From assembly GCA_963816555.1 (NCBI GenBank), contig CAWFLD010000004.1, positions 496,001 to 560,000 on the forward strand: a DNA stretch of 64,000 nucleotides, written 5' to 3'. The notes beneath the pieces are model-generated. The model saw only the letters and a list, made by a program, of their open reading frames with translations, had not been told where the DNA came from and did not search any database. Shown piece by piece: positions 29,541-38,960 of this stretch. Source of the DNA: Lutibaculum sp963816555 (GTDB taxonomy: Bacteria; Pseudomonadota; Alphaproteobacteria; Rhizobiales; Tepidamorphaceae). Position 1 is the first letter of the stretch. Every line of letters starts with the position of its first letter. Both the position numbers and the translations under genes were made by a program.

Positions 29541-30477
29541 GTGAAACTCACACACGCACTCGCAACCCTCGCCCTCGGCGCGGCGGTCATCGCCTCGCCG
29601 GCGGCGGCACAGGAGCGCATCTCCATCGGCACCGGCGGGACCGGCGGCCTGTTCTACGTGATCGGCGCCGGCATGGCCGACGTGCTGAACAAGCACATGG
29701 ACGACACCACGGCGCGCGCCGAGGTGACGGGCGCCTCGATCGAGAACATCCGCCGCGTCGCCGCGGACCAGATGCAGATCGGCTTCTCCTCGTCCTCGAC
29801 GCTCTACGAGGCCAAGAACGGCGAAGGCGCGTTCGACGGCCAGCCCCAGCCGGTGGCCGGCATCGCCCTGCTCTACCCGGCCGTGCTGCAGCTCGCGACG
29901 CTCAAGGACACCGGCATCGAGAGCATCTCGGACCTCAAGGGCAAGCGCATCAATCTCGGGCCCTCCCGGGTCGAACTCCGCGGTCATCTCGCAGCGCCTG
30001 CTCGAGGCCTACGGCGTCTTCGACCCCGCCAACGTCGAGTTCCTGTCCTACACGGAAGGCACGAACGCGCTGATGAACGGCACGATCGACGCCACGGCCG
30101 TGCTGGCCGGTGCGCCGACGGCGGCCCTCATCGACCTCGACGCGCAGCGCGACATGGTCCTGCTGCCGCTCGAGAAGGACAAGGTGAAGGACATGCTCGA
30201 CAAGTATCCCTTCTACCAGGTCTACGACATCCCGGCCGGCACCTATCCCGACCAGACCGGCCCGGTCACGGTGATCAACGATCCCGCCACGCTCTTCACC
30301 AAGGAGGACGCGGATCCGGACCTGATCTACCAGATCACCAAGACGATCTTCGACAATCTCGACGAGCTCGGCGAGGTGCACCCGAAGGCGAAGGACATCT
30401 CGCTGGAGAACGCGCCGAACACGCCGATCGACCTGCATCCCGGCGCCAAGCGCTACTTCGACGAAGCGAAGAAGTAG
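29541..30477 (+). CDS. TAXI-family TRAP transporter solute-binding protein (frameshift in sequence)
   Basis: About 311 aa after repair. The signal peptide ends ASPAAAQE. The mature protein starts RISIGTGGTGGLFYVIGAGM, the TAXI hallmark, followed by ASIENIRRVAADQMQIGFSS. It captures an organic anion in the periplasm for the adjacent fused permease. A +1 base in CCCGGG at 29965-29970 disrupts the frame; removing one C restores LGPSGSNSAVISQRLLEAYG. The first gene of the operon after tetR. Confidence 0.9.
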
Positions 30478-30499
30478 GCGCGCCGCAGGAGCCCCGAGC

Positions 30500-32451
30500 A
30501 TGACGGCCATCGACAGTCTGCGTCTGGAGAGTGCGGCGGACCGGGGCAGGACGGAGACGCTCGTCGTCTCCGCCCTCTTCGCCCTGCTCGCGGTCGCCAC
30601 CACCGCGCTCGTGATCTACGGCGCCTATTTCGGCCTGATCACCGCGCTCATCCTGCGCTCCGCCTTCTTCTCGATGGTCTCGTCGGCGGGGCTCCTGTTC
30701 GTCGGCTTCCGCGCCGGCACGCGCTGGACGCGCTACGGCTGCTACGCGCTGGCCGCCGTGGCGCTCGTCCCGGGGCTGCATCTCTGGCAGTCCTACATGG
30801 ACATCATCATGCGCGGCGCCATGGCGACCGGCGCCCGACCTGTGGATCTTCGTCGGGCTGATGGCCGTGGTGCTCGTGCTCACGCGGATGGCGCTCGGCT
30901 GGTCGCTCGTCGTCCTCGTCGTCGTCGCCCTGCTCTACGCCTGGTTCGGCTACCTGATCCCCGGCAAGTACGGCCACGCCGGCTACGACCTGCACCGCCT
31001 CGCCTCGACGCTGATGCTCTCGACGGAAGGCGTCTACGGCCTGCCGATGGGCGTGGCGGTCGAATACATCTTCCTGTTCGCGCTGCTCGGCACGCTCCTG
31101 ATGAAGATCGGCACGGGCGAGGTCTTCGTCGATCTCGCGCGCGGCCTCACCGGGCGCGTCCAGGGCGGCCCCGGCCTGTCGGCCGCGCTGTCGAGCTCGC
31201 TCCTCGGCACGATCAACGGCAGCGCCGTCGCCAACGTGGTGACGACCGGCACCTTCACGATCCCGCTGATGAAGCGGGTCGGCTACACGCCCGTGCTCGC
31301 CGGCGCGATCGAGGCGGCGGCCTCCTCGGCGGGCCAGATCCTGCCGCCGGTCATGGGCGCGGCGGCCTTCCTGATGGCCGAGATCATCGGCGTCCCCTAC
31401 GGCCAGATCGCGCTCGCGGCGCTCGTGCCGGGGCTGCTCTACGTCGCGGCGCTGATGGTGGCGGTGCGCCTCGAGGCCGGCCGCCTCGGCCTTGCCCGCG
31501 ACACCTCCGCCGGGCTCGACCTGCTGCGCGAGACGCTTCTCAGGCGCGGCTACCTGCTGATCCCGCTCGTCGCGCTGATCGGCTTCCTCGTCGCCGGCTA
31601 CACGCCGACCCAGGCGGCGGTCATCTGCATCGTCTTCGGGCTCCTCATCTCGCCGTGGCGCAAGGACACGCGGATCGGCCCCGTCGCCATCGCCGCTGAC
31701 CTGCCGCGACACGCTGATCGCCACGCTGCCGATCATCGCGGCGGTCGCCGCGGCCGGCGCCGTCATCGGCGTGCTCAACCTCACCGGCCTCGGCCTGATG
31801 ATGTCGAGCCTGATCGTCGAGACGGGCGGCCAGCAGATCTGGGCGATCCTGCTCCTGACGGCGCTCGCCTCCTTCGTGCTCGGCATGGGCCTGCCGACCT
31901 CGGCGGCCTACCTGCTGCTCGCCGTGCTGGTGGCGCCGGCGCTCACGCAGCTCGGCCTGCCGGTGATCGTGTCGCACATGTTCATCTTCTACTACGGCCT
32001 CGTCTCGGCGATCACGCCGCCGGTCGCGCTCGCGGCCTTCGCGGCGGCCAGCATCTCCGGCGGCGACGCCACGAAGACGGCAATGGAATCGGTGCGGCTC
32101 GGCTTCGTGAAGCTGCTCGTGCCGTTCCTGTTCGTGACGATGCCGGGCCTCCTGATGATCGGCAGCGGCCTGCAGATCGCCCTGTCGGTGATCTTCGGCG
32201 CGATCGGCGTGATCGGCCTGACGATCGCCTTCGCCGGCTGGTTCGTCCGCCACATGGGCGGGCTCGAGCGGGCGGCCATGGCGGTCGCCTCGCTGCTCGT
32301 GCTCTGGCCGACCGACGTCACCGCCGCCGACCCGGCGACGCTCGCCGCCCGCGCGGTCGGCATCGCCGGCCTCGCCGCCCTCCTCTATCGCACCACCACG
32401 GCCGGGGCCGTCGTCCCCGCGGCCGAACGAGCCGACAACAAGGTGTCCTGA
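30500..32451 (+). CDS. TRAP transporter fused 4TM/12TM permease (two frameshifts in sequence)
   Basis: About 649 aa after repair. The N-terminal DUF4282/DctQ-like helices precede the large DctM-type domain, with LGTINGSAVANVVTTGTFTIPLM, given as GTINGSAVANVV, the motif EAAASSAGQILPPVMGAAAF and in the second half LGMGLPTSAAYLLLA and FYYGLVSAITPPVALAAFAA. These are typical of TAXI-type fused permeases. Two net +1 changes lie at about 30829-30832 (GACCGGCGCCC) and about 31694-31702. The stop overlaps the lactonase ATG by one base. Confidence 0.9.
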
Positions 32452-33326
32452 TGGCCTCGACCTACATGCCCTTCCACCCCAACCCGAAGACGCCCGACAT
32501 CGAGCTGCCGGCCGGCGCCTGCGACGCGCACTGCCACGTCTTCGGGCCGGCCGCCAAGTTCCCGTTCGCGCCCGAGCGCACCTACACGCCGGTCGACGCG
32601 CCGAAGGAGAAGCTCTTCGAGCTGCACCGCCACCTCGGCATCGACCGCTCCGTCATCGTGCAGGCGAGCTGCCACGGCACCGACAACTCCGCCATGCTCG
32701 ACGCGATCGCCGCCGGCGAAGGCCGCTACCGCGGCATCGCGATGGTGAAGAAGGACATCACCGAGGACGAGATCCGCGCGCTCGACGAGGGCGGCATCCG
32801 CGGCGTGCGCTTCAACTTCGTGACGCATCTCGGCCAGGACGCCGACATCGACGCGGTGCGCGCGATCGTGGAGAAGATCGCGCCCTTCGGCTGGCACGCG
32901 GTCGTGCATTTCGACGCGAACCGGCTGGAGACGCTCGCGCCGGTGCTGAAGTCGCTGCCGCTGACCATGGTGATCGACCACATGGGCCGGGTCGACGCGA
33001 GCCAGGGCATCGACCAGCCGGCCTTCAGGATGCTGCAGGACCTGCTCCAGGACGAGCGCTTCTGGGTCAAGGTCTGCGGCTCCGAGCGCATCTCGCGCGC
33101 CGGTCCGCCCTTCGCCGACGCCGTGCCCTTCGCGCGCACCCTCGTCGAGCGCTTCCCCAACCGGGTGCTGTGGGGCACCGACTGGCCGCACCCCAACATC
33201 AAGCAGCACATGCCCGACGACGGCCACCTCGTCGACCTGCTGCAGGTCATCACGCCGGACGACCGCCACATGCACCAGCTTCTCGTCGACAACCCGACCC
33301 GGCTCTACTGGCCGGAAGCCGCCTGA
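32451..33326 (+). CDS. ligI: 2-pyrone-4,6-dicarboxylate lactonase (LigI family)
   Basis: 291 aa amidohydrolase-superfamily member, matching LigI in length and motifs. LigI hydrolyses 2-pyrone-4,6-dicarboxylate (PDC) to 4-oxalomesaconate in the 4,5-cleavage pathway. Visible: metal motif CDAHCHVFGPAAKFPF, the IVQASCHGTDNSAMLDAIA segment, GGIRGVRFNFVTHL, MVIDHMGRVD and VLWGTDWPHPN with the catalytic Asp. The closeness of these motifs to the Sphingobium enzyme makes the assignment strong. Its ATG overlaps the permease stop. Confidence 0.92.
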   Translation: MASTYMPFHPNPKTPDIELPAGACDAHCHVFGPAAKFPFAPERTYTPVDAPKEKLFELHRHLGIDRSVIVQASCHGTDNSAMLDAIAAGEGRYRGIAMVKKDITEDEIRALDEGGIRGVRFNFVTHLGQDADIDAVRAIVEKIAPFGWHAVVHFDANRLETLAPVLKSLPLTMVIDHMGRVDASQGIDQPAFRMLQDLLQDERFWVKVCGSERISRAGPPFADAVPFARTLVERFPNRVLWGTDWPHPNIKQHMPDDGHLVDLLQVITPDDRHMHQLLVDNPTRLYWPEAA

Positions 33327-33361
33327 CGAGCCCCGAAGCCACGAGGGAGAACACGCGAACC

Positions 33362-34330
33362 ATGACGACGACAGAACCCTGCTTCGACGTGGCGCATCTC
33401 GGCCATGTCGAGCTCCTGACGAACAAGTTCGAGGAAAGCCTGAACTTCTTCGTCAACGTCTACGGCCTCACCGAGAGCGGCCGCGAGGGCGATTCCGTCT
33501 ACCTCCGCGCCTTCGACGACTACGAGTTCCACACGCTGAAGCTCACCGCGTCGGACACGACGGGCATGGGCCACGTCGCCTACCGCACCTCGTCGGAAGC
33601 CGCCCTCGAGCGGCGCGTGAAGGTGATCGAGGAGATGGGCCTCGGCATCGGCTGGACGGAGGGCGACCTCGGCCACGGCCGCTCCTACCGCTTCAACAGC
33701 CCGGACGGCCACGTCTTCGAGCTCTACTGGGACACGAAGCGCTACCAGGCGCCCGAGGCCGAGAAGCCGGCGCTCAAGAACATCGCGCAGCGCTATCACG
33801 GCCGCGGCGTGTCGCCCCGCCGGCTCGACCACCTGAACCTGCTCGCGAGCGACGTCTCGAAGATCCGCGACTTCATGACGAAGGCGCTCGGCAGCCGCGT
33901 CACCGAGATGATCCAGCTCGACAACGGGCGGATCGGCGGCTGCTGGTTCACCGTCAACAACAAGAGCTACGACCTCGCCTGCACGGAAGACCACGCCGGG
34001 GCGAAGGGCCGCTTCCACCACATCACCTACGCCGTCGACCAGCGCGAGGACATCCTGCGCGCGGCCGACATCTTCCTCGAGAACGGCGTCTTCATCGAGA
34101 CCGGCCCGCACAAGCACGCGATCCAGGGCACGTTCTTCCTCTACGTCTGGGAGCCGGCCGGCAACCGCGTCGAGGTCGCCAATGCCGGCTCGCGGCTGGT
34201 CCTCGCGCCCGACTGGGAGACCGTCGTCTGGACCGAGGCCGAGCGCCGGAAGGGCCAGGCCTGGGGCCTCAAGACGATCGAGAGCTTCCACACCCACGGC
34301 ACGCCGCCGATCGGCGAAGCGGCCGAATAA
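33362..34330 (+). CDS. Type I (VOC) extradiol ring-cleavage dioxygenase
   Basis: 322 aa with two VOC modules, the architecture of catechol 2,3-dioxygenases. The Fe(II) triad of the family can be placed in the C-terminal module: His in RLDHLNLLAS, His in GRFHHITYAVD and Glu in NRVEVANAG. It is thus probably active. The aromatic substrate is unknown. The gene neighbourhood (PDC lactonase, GalB, GalC, GalD) points to a carboxylated catechol such as protocatechuate or gallate, for which the usual enzyme is an unrelated type II LigAB/DesZ dioxygenase not found here. Confidence 0.87.
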   Translation: MTTTEPCFDVAHLGHVELLTNKFEESLNFFVNVYGLTESGREGDSVYLRAFDDYEFHTLKLTASDTTGMGHVAYRTSSEAALERRVKVIEEMGLGIGWTEGDLGHGRSYRFNSPDGHVFELYWDTKRYQAPEAEKPALKNIAQRYHGRGVSPRRLDHLNLLASDVSKIRDFMTKALGSRVTEMIQLDNGRIGGCWFTVNNKSYDLACTEDHAGAKGRFHHITYAVDQREDILRAADIFLENGVFIETGPHKHAIQGTFFLYVWEPAGNRVEVANAGSRLVLAPDWETVVWTEAERRKGQAWGLKTIESFHTHGTPPIGEAAE

Positions 34331-34342
34331 GAAAGGTCCGAC

Positions 34343-35074
34343 ATGGCAAAGAGATCCGCGCTGGTCGTCAGCGCCCATTCCGCCGATTTCGTGTGGCGCT
34401 GCGGCGGCGCCATCGCGCTCCACCAGGAGAAGGGCGTCGACGTGACCGTCGTCTGCCTCTCCTACGGCGAGCGCGGCGAGAGCGCGAAGCTCTGGAAGCA
34501 GGAAGGCATGACGCTGCAGGCCGTCAAGGACGGGCGCCAGAAGGAGGCCGAGAACGCCGCGAAGGCGCTCGGCGCCCACGACATCCAGTTCTTCGACCTC
34601 GGCGACTATCCCCTCGAGATGGACCGCGCCGCCAAGGACCGCCTCGTCGACGTGATCCGCAAGGTGCAGCCGGACTTCATGCTGTCGCACTCGCTCGACG
34701 ACCCCTACAACACCGACCACCCCTACGCGGCGAAGATGACGATCGAGTGCCGCATGATCGCCCAGGCCTGGGGCCACAATCCCGGCGAGAAGGTGCTCGG
34801 CGCGCCGCAGCTCTACCTGTTCGAGCCGCACCAGACCGAGCAGTGCGGCTGGAAGCCCGACACCATCCTCGACATCACCCCGGTGTGGGAGAAGAAGTGG
34901 GCGGCCATCCAGTGCATGGAGGGCCAGCAGCACCTCTGGCACTACTACACGAACGTCGCGGAGAACCGCGGCAACCAGTTCCGCCGCAACTCCGGCGGCC
35001 AGTCCGGAGGCAGGGAGGCGAAGTACGCCGAGGCCTTCCAGTCGATCTTCCCGAAAACCGTGGACGAGCTGTGA
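34343..35074 (+). CDS. galB: 4-oxalomesaconate hydratase (GalB, PIG-L family)
   Basis: 243 aa. The PIG-L fold is recognised from the N-terminal VVSAHSADFVWRCGGAIAL, where the deacetylase motif AHPDDE is replaced by AHSADF, as in GalB. That enzyme hydrates the enol form of 4-oxalomesaconate to 4-carboxy-4-hydroxy-2-oxoadipate (CHA). CLSYGERGESAKLWKQEGMT and HSLDDPYNTDHPYAA follow. The lactonase, aldolase and tautomerase of the same pathway surround it, which supports this over a generic deacetylase. Confidence 0.88.
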   Translation: MAKRSALVVSAHSADFVWRCGGAIALHQEKGVDVTVVCLSYGERGESAKLWKQEGMTLQAVKDGRQKEAENAAKALGAHDIQFFDLGDYPLEMDRAAKDRLVDVIRKVQPDFMLSHSLDDPYNTDHPYAAKMTIECRMIAQAWGHNPGEKVLGAPQLYLFEPHQTEQCGWKPDTILDITPVWEKKWAAIQCMEGQQHLWHYYTNVAENRGNQFRRNSGGQSGGREAKYAEAFQSIFPKTVDEL

Positions 35075-35076
35075 CC

Positions 35077-35751
35077 ATGCCCGGTGTCGTTGTTCAGAAC
35101 ATCGAGCGCCCCAGGGCCGAGACGGTCGAGGCGCTGGCCAAGTACGGCGTCGCGACCATTCACGAGGCGCAGGGGCGCAAGGGCCTGATGGGCTCGCACA
35201 TGCGGCCGATCCAGCAGGGCGTGCGCATCGCCGGCCCGGCCGTCACCGTCTCGATCCCGCCCGGCGACAACTGGATGATCCACGTCGCCGTCGAGCAGTG
35301 CCAGCCGGGCGACATCCTCGTCGTCGCGCCGACGAGCCCGTGCGAGGACGGCTATTTCGGCGAGCTGCTCGCCTGCTCGCTGGCCGCGCGCGGCGTGAAG
35401 GGCACGATCATCGAGGCCGGCACGCGCGACACGCAGGACCTTCGCGACATGGGCTACCCCGTCTGGTCGAAGGCGGTCTTCGCGCAGGGCACCGTCAAGG
35501 AGACGGTCGGCTCGGTGAACGTGCCGGTCGTCTGCGCCGGCGCCCATGTCGAGCCGGGCGACGTCATCGTCGCCGACGACGACGGCATCTGCGTCGTCAG
35601 GCGGGAGGAGGCCGACAAGGTCGCCGAGGCGTCGAAGGCGCGCGAGGAGAAGGAGGAGACGACCCGCCGGCACCTGAAGTCCGGCGAGCTCGGCCTCGAC
35701 TACTACGGCTTCCGCGAGAAGCTCGAAGCCAAGGGCCTCAAATATGTCTGA
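35077..35751 (+). CDS. galC: 4-carboxy-4-hydroxy-2-oxoadipate aldolase (GalC/LigK, RraA fold)
   Basis: 224 aa. It belongs to the class II HMG/CHA aldolase group of the RraA fold, and cleaves CHA to pyruvate and oxaloacetate. Motifs are VATIHEAQGRKGLMGSHMRP, GDNWMIHVAVEQCQPGDILV and the metal/substrate motif GTIIEAGTRDTQDLRDMG (Arg-Asp with downstream Asp). I used the ATG at 35077; a GTG six bases earlier overlaps the galB stop and is an alternative. The stop overlaps the next gene by 8 bp. Confidence 0.92.
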   Translation: MPGVVVQNIERPRAETVEALAKYGVATIHEAQGRKGLMGSHMRPIQQGVRIAGPAVTVSIPPGDNWMIHVAVEQCQPGDILVVAPTSPCEDGYFGELLACSLAARGVKGTIIEAGTRDTQDLRDMGYPVWSKAVFAQGTVKETVGSVNVPVVCAGAHVEPGDVIVADDDGICVVRREEADKVAEASKAREEKEETTRRHLKSGELGLDYYGFREKLEAKGLKYV

Positions 35752-36817
35752 GACATCCGCGTCCGGGACATCGGCGCCCTGCATGTGGATGCGGGGCGGC
35801 ACCTCGAAGGGCGGGTACTTCCTCGCCCACGAGCTGCCGCAGGACACGAAGGCGCGCGACGCCTTCCTGCTGCGCGTCATGGGCTCGCCCGACACCCGCC
35901 AGATCGACGGCATGGGCGGGGCGGATCCGCTGACCTCCAAGGTCGGCGTGGTGCGGAAGTCCGAGCGCGACGGCGTCGACGTCGACTATCTCTTCCTGCA
36001 GGTCTTCGTCGACCAGCCGATCGTCTCGGACGCGCAGAACTGCGGCAACATCCTCGCCGGCGTCGGCCCGTTCGCCATCGAGCGGGGGCTCGTGCCGGCG
36101 ACCGGCGACAAGACCGAGGTCCGCATCTTCATGGAGAACACGGGCCAGGTCGCCGTCGCCACGGTCGACACGCCGGGCGGCCGGGTGAACTACACGGGCG
36201 ACGCCCGGATCGACGGCGTGCCGGGGACGTCGGCGGCGATGCCGATCGTCTTCGAGGACACCGCCGGCTCGTCCTGCGGCGCCCTCCTCCCCACGGGCAA
36301 CGTCGTCGACACGGTCGAGGGCGTCGAGGTGACGATGATCGACAACGGCATGCCGTGCGTCGTCATGCGCGCCTCCGACATGGGCATCTCCGGCGAGGAG
36401 ACGCGCGAGGAGCTCGAGGCGAACGAGACGCTGCGCGGGAAGCTCGAGGCGATCCGGCTCAAGTGCGGCCCGATGATGAATCTCGGCGACGTGAGCGAGA
36501 AGTCGGTGCCGAAGATGACGATGGTCTCGAAGGCGAGGCACGGCGGCGCCGTCTCGACCCGCACCTTCATCCCGCATCGCTGCCACGCCTCGATCGGCGT
36601 CCTCGGCGCCGTCAGCGTCGCGACCGCCTGCCTGCTCGAGGGCAGCCCCGCGCACGAGATCGCCGACATTCCCGACGGCACGGAGAAGACCCTGTCGATC
36701 GAGCACCCGACCGGCGAGATGTCGGTCGTCGCGACGATGGAGGGCAACGAGGTGAAGCGCGCCGGCGTCCTGCGCACCGCGCGCAAGCTGTTCGACGGCG
36801 TCGTGTTCGCGGACTAG
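35744..36817 (+). CDS. galD: 4-oxalomesaconate tautomerase (GalD, PrpF-like)
   Basis: 357 aa PrpF-fold (diaminopimelate-epimerase-like) protein. GalD converts keto-4-oxalomesaconate to the enol form used by GalB. Visible: CMWMRGGTSKGGYFLA near the N-terminus, DGMGGADPLTSKVGVV, the first active-site Cys in SDAQNCGNILAGVGPFA and the FIPHRCHASIGVLGAVSVA segment. It overlaps galC by 8 bp, so the two are translationally coupled. Confidence 0.92.
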   Translation: MSETSASGTSAPCMWMRGGTSKGGYFLAHELPQDTKARDAFLLRVMGSPDTRQIDGMGGADPLTSKVGVVRKSERDGVDVDYLFLQVFVDQPIVSDAQNCGNILAGVGPFAIERGLVPATGDKTEVRIFMENTGQVAVATVDTPGGRVNYTGDARIDGVPGTSAAMPIVFEDTAGSSCGALLPTGNVVDTVEGVEVTMIDNGMPCVVMRASDMGISGEETREELEANETLRGKLEAIRLKCGPMMNLGDVSEKSVPKMTMVSKARHGGAVSTRTFIPHRCHASIGVLGAVSVATACLLEGSPAHEIADIPDGTEKTLSIEHPTGEMSVVATMEGNEVKRAGVLRTARKLFDGVVFAD

Positions 36818-36898
36818 GCGCAGGCTGGCCGCGGTTCGGGTCGGTCCCGGCCCGTGGTCGTTTCGAAGGACCGTCCGGGTCCGATTGGAGAGACGCAC

Positions 36899-37795
36899 AT
36901 GAAAATCGGCTTCATCGGCTTCGGCGAGGCCGCCAAGGCCTTCACGGACACGCTGCGGGAGGCCGATCCGGGCCTCGAGGTCACGTGCTACGACATCCTC
37001 TTCGAGGAGGAGGGTCTCGACGGCACGGTCGGGCAGCGGGCGAAGGAGGCGGGCGCGAGGGCGGCCGCGACGCCGGCCGAGGCCATCGCCGACGCCGACT
37101 GGATCATCGCCGCCGTCACCGCGGCCTCGAGCCTCGAGGCGGCGCAGTCGGTCGCCGGCCACGTCGTGCAGGGGCAGGTCTATGTCGACATCAACTCCGT
37201 CTCGCCCGGCCGCAAGACCGAGACGGCGGCGCTGCTGTCGCCGAAGGACGTGACCTATGTCGACATGGCGGTGATGGCGCCGGTCCATCCGCGCGGCCAC
37301 CGCACGCCCGTGCTGGTCGCCGGCGCGTTGCCGGGCCACGTCCGCGACACGCTGAAGAGGCTCGACTTCCAGCTCGAGCAGGTCTCGGAGACGGTCGGCG
37401 ACGCGACCGCCATCAAGATGATCCGCAGCGTCTTCGTGAAGGGCCTCGAGGCGATCACGATCGAGGCCATGCTGGCGGCGGAGACGGCGGGATGCCTCGA
37501 GCGCATCGTCGACTCGCTCTCCGGCTCCTTCCCCGGGCTCGGCTGGCCGGGCTTCGCCGTCTACGAGCTCGAGCGCAGCCTGCGCCACGGCACGCGGCGG
37601 GCCGCAGAGATGGTCGAGAGCGGCAAGATGCTCGACGAGTGCGGCCTCGAAGGCGACCTCGCCCGCTCGATCGCCGCCGTGCACGAGCGCATGGGCGCGC
37701 TCGGCGCGAGCCTCGACACGCCGCGCTTCAGGGAACTTGTCGAGCGGATCGAGAGCCGCGCGGCCGACGCGAAGGAACGCGGCGCGCAGGCCTGA
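36899..37795 (+). CDS. NAD(P)-dependent dehydrogenase, 6-phosphogluconate-dehydrogenase-like (DUF1932)
   Basis: 298 aa. An N-terminal Rossmann domain begins MKIGFIGFGEAAKAF (GxGxxA). The C-terminal all-helical DUF1932 domain has ATAIKMIRSVFVKGLEAITI, whose Lys fits the beta-hydroxyacid dehydrogenase catalytic position. The ribosome-binding site GGAG is about 9 bp upstream of the ATG. It ends the aromatic operon after an 81-bp gap. A role as a replacement for the 4-carboxy-2-hydroxymuconate semialdehyde dehydrogenase LigC is possible but only inferred. Confidence 0.85.
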   Translation: MKIGFIGFGEAAKAFTDTLREADPGLEVTCYDILFEEEGLDGTVGQRAKEAGARAAATPAEAIADADWIIAAVTAASSLEAAQSVAGHVVQGQVYVDINSVSPGRKTETAALLSPKDVTYVDMAVMAPVHPRGHRTPVLVAGALPGHVRDTLKRLDFQLEQVSETVGDATAIKMIRSVFVKGLEAITIEAMLAAETAGCLERIVDSLSGSFPGLGWPGFAVYELERSLRHGTRRAAEMVESGKMLDECGLEGDLARSIAAVHERMGALGASLDTPRFRELVERIESRAADAKERGAQA

Positions 37796-37817
37796 GGGCG
37801 CGCCCCGCCTCTTCCCG

Positions 37818-38267
37818 CTACGGCACGATGCGGATCGTCGTCTGCGACAACGGCCGCGCCCTGACGAGGGAGAAGAGCACCCGGGCATTGTCCGGGTGCA
37901 GCCGGATGCAGCCGTGCGACACCGGCTTGCCGAGGTGGCGGATGTCGTTCGTGCCGTGGATGGCGTAGCCGCCCCGGAAGAAGATCGACCAGGGCATCGG
38001 CGCGTTGTCGTACTTGGTCGAGTACCACATGCGCTCGAGCCGGATCGGATGATAGGTGCCGGTCGGCGTGCGGTAGCCGCGCCGGGCCGTCGAGACCGCC
38101 CAGCTGTAGCTGTGGCGCCCGCCGACGCTCACGTCCATTCGCTGCCGCGACAGGTCGACCGTGACCTGCACGCGCGACGCCGCGACGGCAATGCCGGGCG
38201 CCGCCCCCCAGAGGAGGAGTGCGAGCACGAGGAGGAAGGCGGCTCCGAAGCGGCTGTGGCGGAACAT
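37818..38267 (-). CDS. Small L,D-transpeptidase (ErfK/YbiS type)
   Basis: 149 aa. A signal/anchor helix (AAFLLVLALLLWGAAPGIAVA) precedes a YkuD catalytic domain with the motif YAIHGTNDIRHLGKPVSHGCIRL, given as HGTNDIRHLG and SHGCIRLH. The Cys and upstream His are intact. It forms 3-3 peptidoglycan cross-links or attaches proteins to peptidoglycan. It is convergent with the aromatic operon and is at the left border of the low-oxygen island. Confidence 0.9.
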   Translation of the reverse strand: MFRHSRFGAAFLLVLALLLWGAAPGIAVAASRVQVTVDLSRQRMDVSVGGRHSYSWAVSTARRGYRTPTGTYHPIRLERMWYSTKYDNAPMPWSIFFRGGYAIHGTNDIRHLGKPVSHGCIRLHPDNARVLFSLVRARPLSQTTIRIVP

Positions 38268-38318
38268 GAGGAATCGTCGGCTGTCTTCGGAGGCGTCGGC
38301 TCGTTCGGGACCGGTCCG

Positions 38319-38795
38319 TCAGGCGGTCAGGTGCTGCTCGATCTCGTGGACCGGGTGCTTCGTCAGGTCCTTGTGGATCTCGGCGACGATCACCTTGCGC
38401 AGCTCGTTGGAGAATTCCTTCCGCAGCTCGGCCAGCGCGCGCGGCGGCGCGACGACCACGAGGCTGCGCAGCGGGGTCTTCTGGTGGGCCGAGCTCAGCG
38501 CGTCGGCGACGTCGTCGACGAACCGTTGCTCCGCGAGGTCGTGCCAGTCCGTCTGCTCGATCGAGGAGCGGCGCATGCCGGACACCGCGCGCGGCGGCCG
38601 GTCGCTGCCCTGCTCGTGCGTCGGCGGGTTCTCCGGCGCCTCGAAGATCCGCTTCACCTGAAGGTTCGGAAACATCTCGTCGCCGGCGTTCTTCAGGACG
38701 AGGGCCTTGCGCCCGTCGCAGACCAGAACCCATCCCTCGGCCGCGATCTTCAGGTGCTCGCTCAACTCTCTCTCCTGCAACTTGGGCCCCGGCAT
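38319..38795 (-). CDS. Host attachment protein family (baeRF-like)
   Basis: 158 aa. The pattern WVLVCDGRKALVLKNAGDE at the N-terminus, and in the C-terminal part FVDDVADALSSAHQKTPLRSLVVVAPPRALAELRKEF, shows the eRF1-like fold of 'host attachment' proteins first named in Agrobacterium. The biochemical role is not established. A Crp/Fnr-type site (38860-38873) is 65 bp upstream, shared with the divergent PRPP-synthetase paralogue. Confidence 0.85.
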   Translation of the reverse strand: MPGPKLQERELSEHLKIAAEGWVLVCDGRKALVLKNAGDEMFPNLQVKRIFEAPENPPTHEQGSDRPPRAVSGMRRSSIEQTDWHDLAEQRFVDDVADALSSAHQKTPLRSLVVVAPPRALAELRKEFSNELRKVIVAEIHKDLTKHPVHEIEQHLTA

Positions 38796-38859
38796 GTCTC
38801 TCGATCGCCGCGGCACGCTTCGTCCAGGGGCAGCGTGGCGGCTTCGCCCGGCCGGCGCC

Positions 38860-38873
38860 TTGATCGAGATCAT
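38860..38873. promoter_or_regulatory. FNR/FixK-type box between host-attachment and PRPP-synthetase genes
   Basis: TTGAT-CGAG-ATCAT matches the TTGAT-N4-ATCAA consensus at 9 of 10 defined positions. It sits 65 bp upstream of the minus-strand gene and 87 bp upstream of the plus-strand gene, so it could activate either. Confidence 0.6.
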
Positions 38874-38960
38874 CGGCCGGGAGCACGCGACGCCGCGCCT
38901 TGCATGGAGGCGCTGCCGCCCGCATCGTCGGCGGCGGATCAGCAAGGAGGCTCGCGCCGC

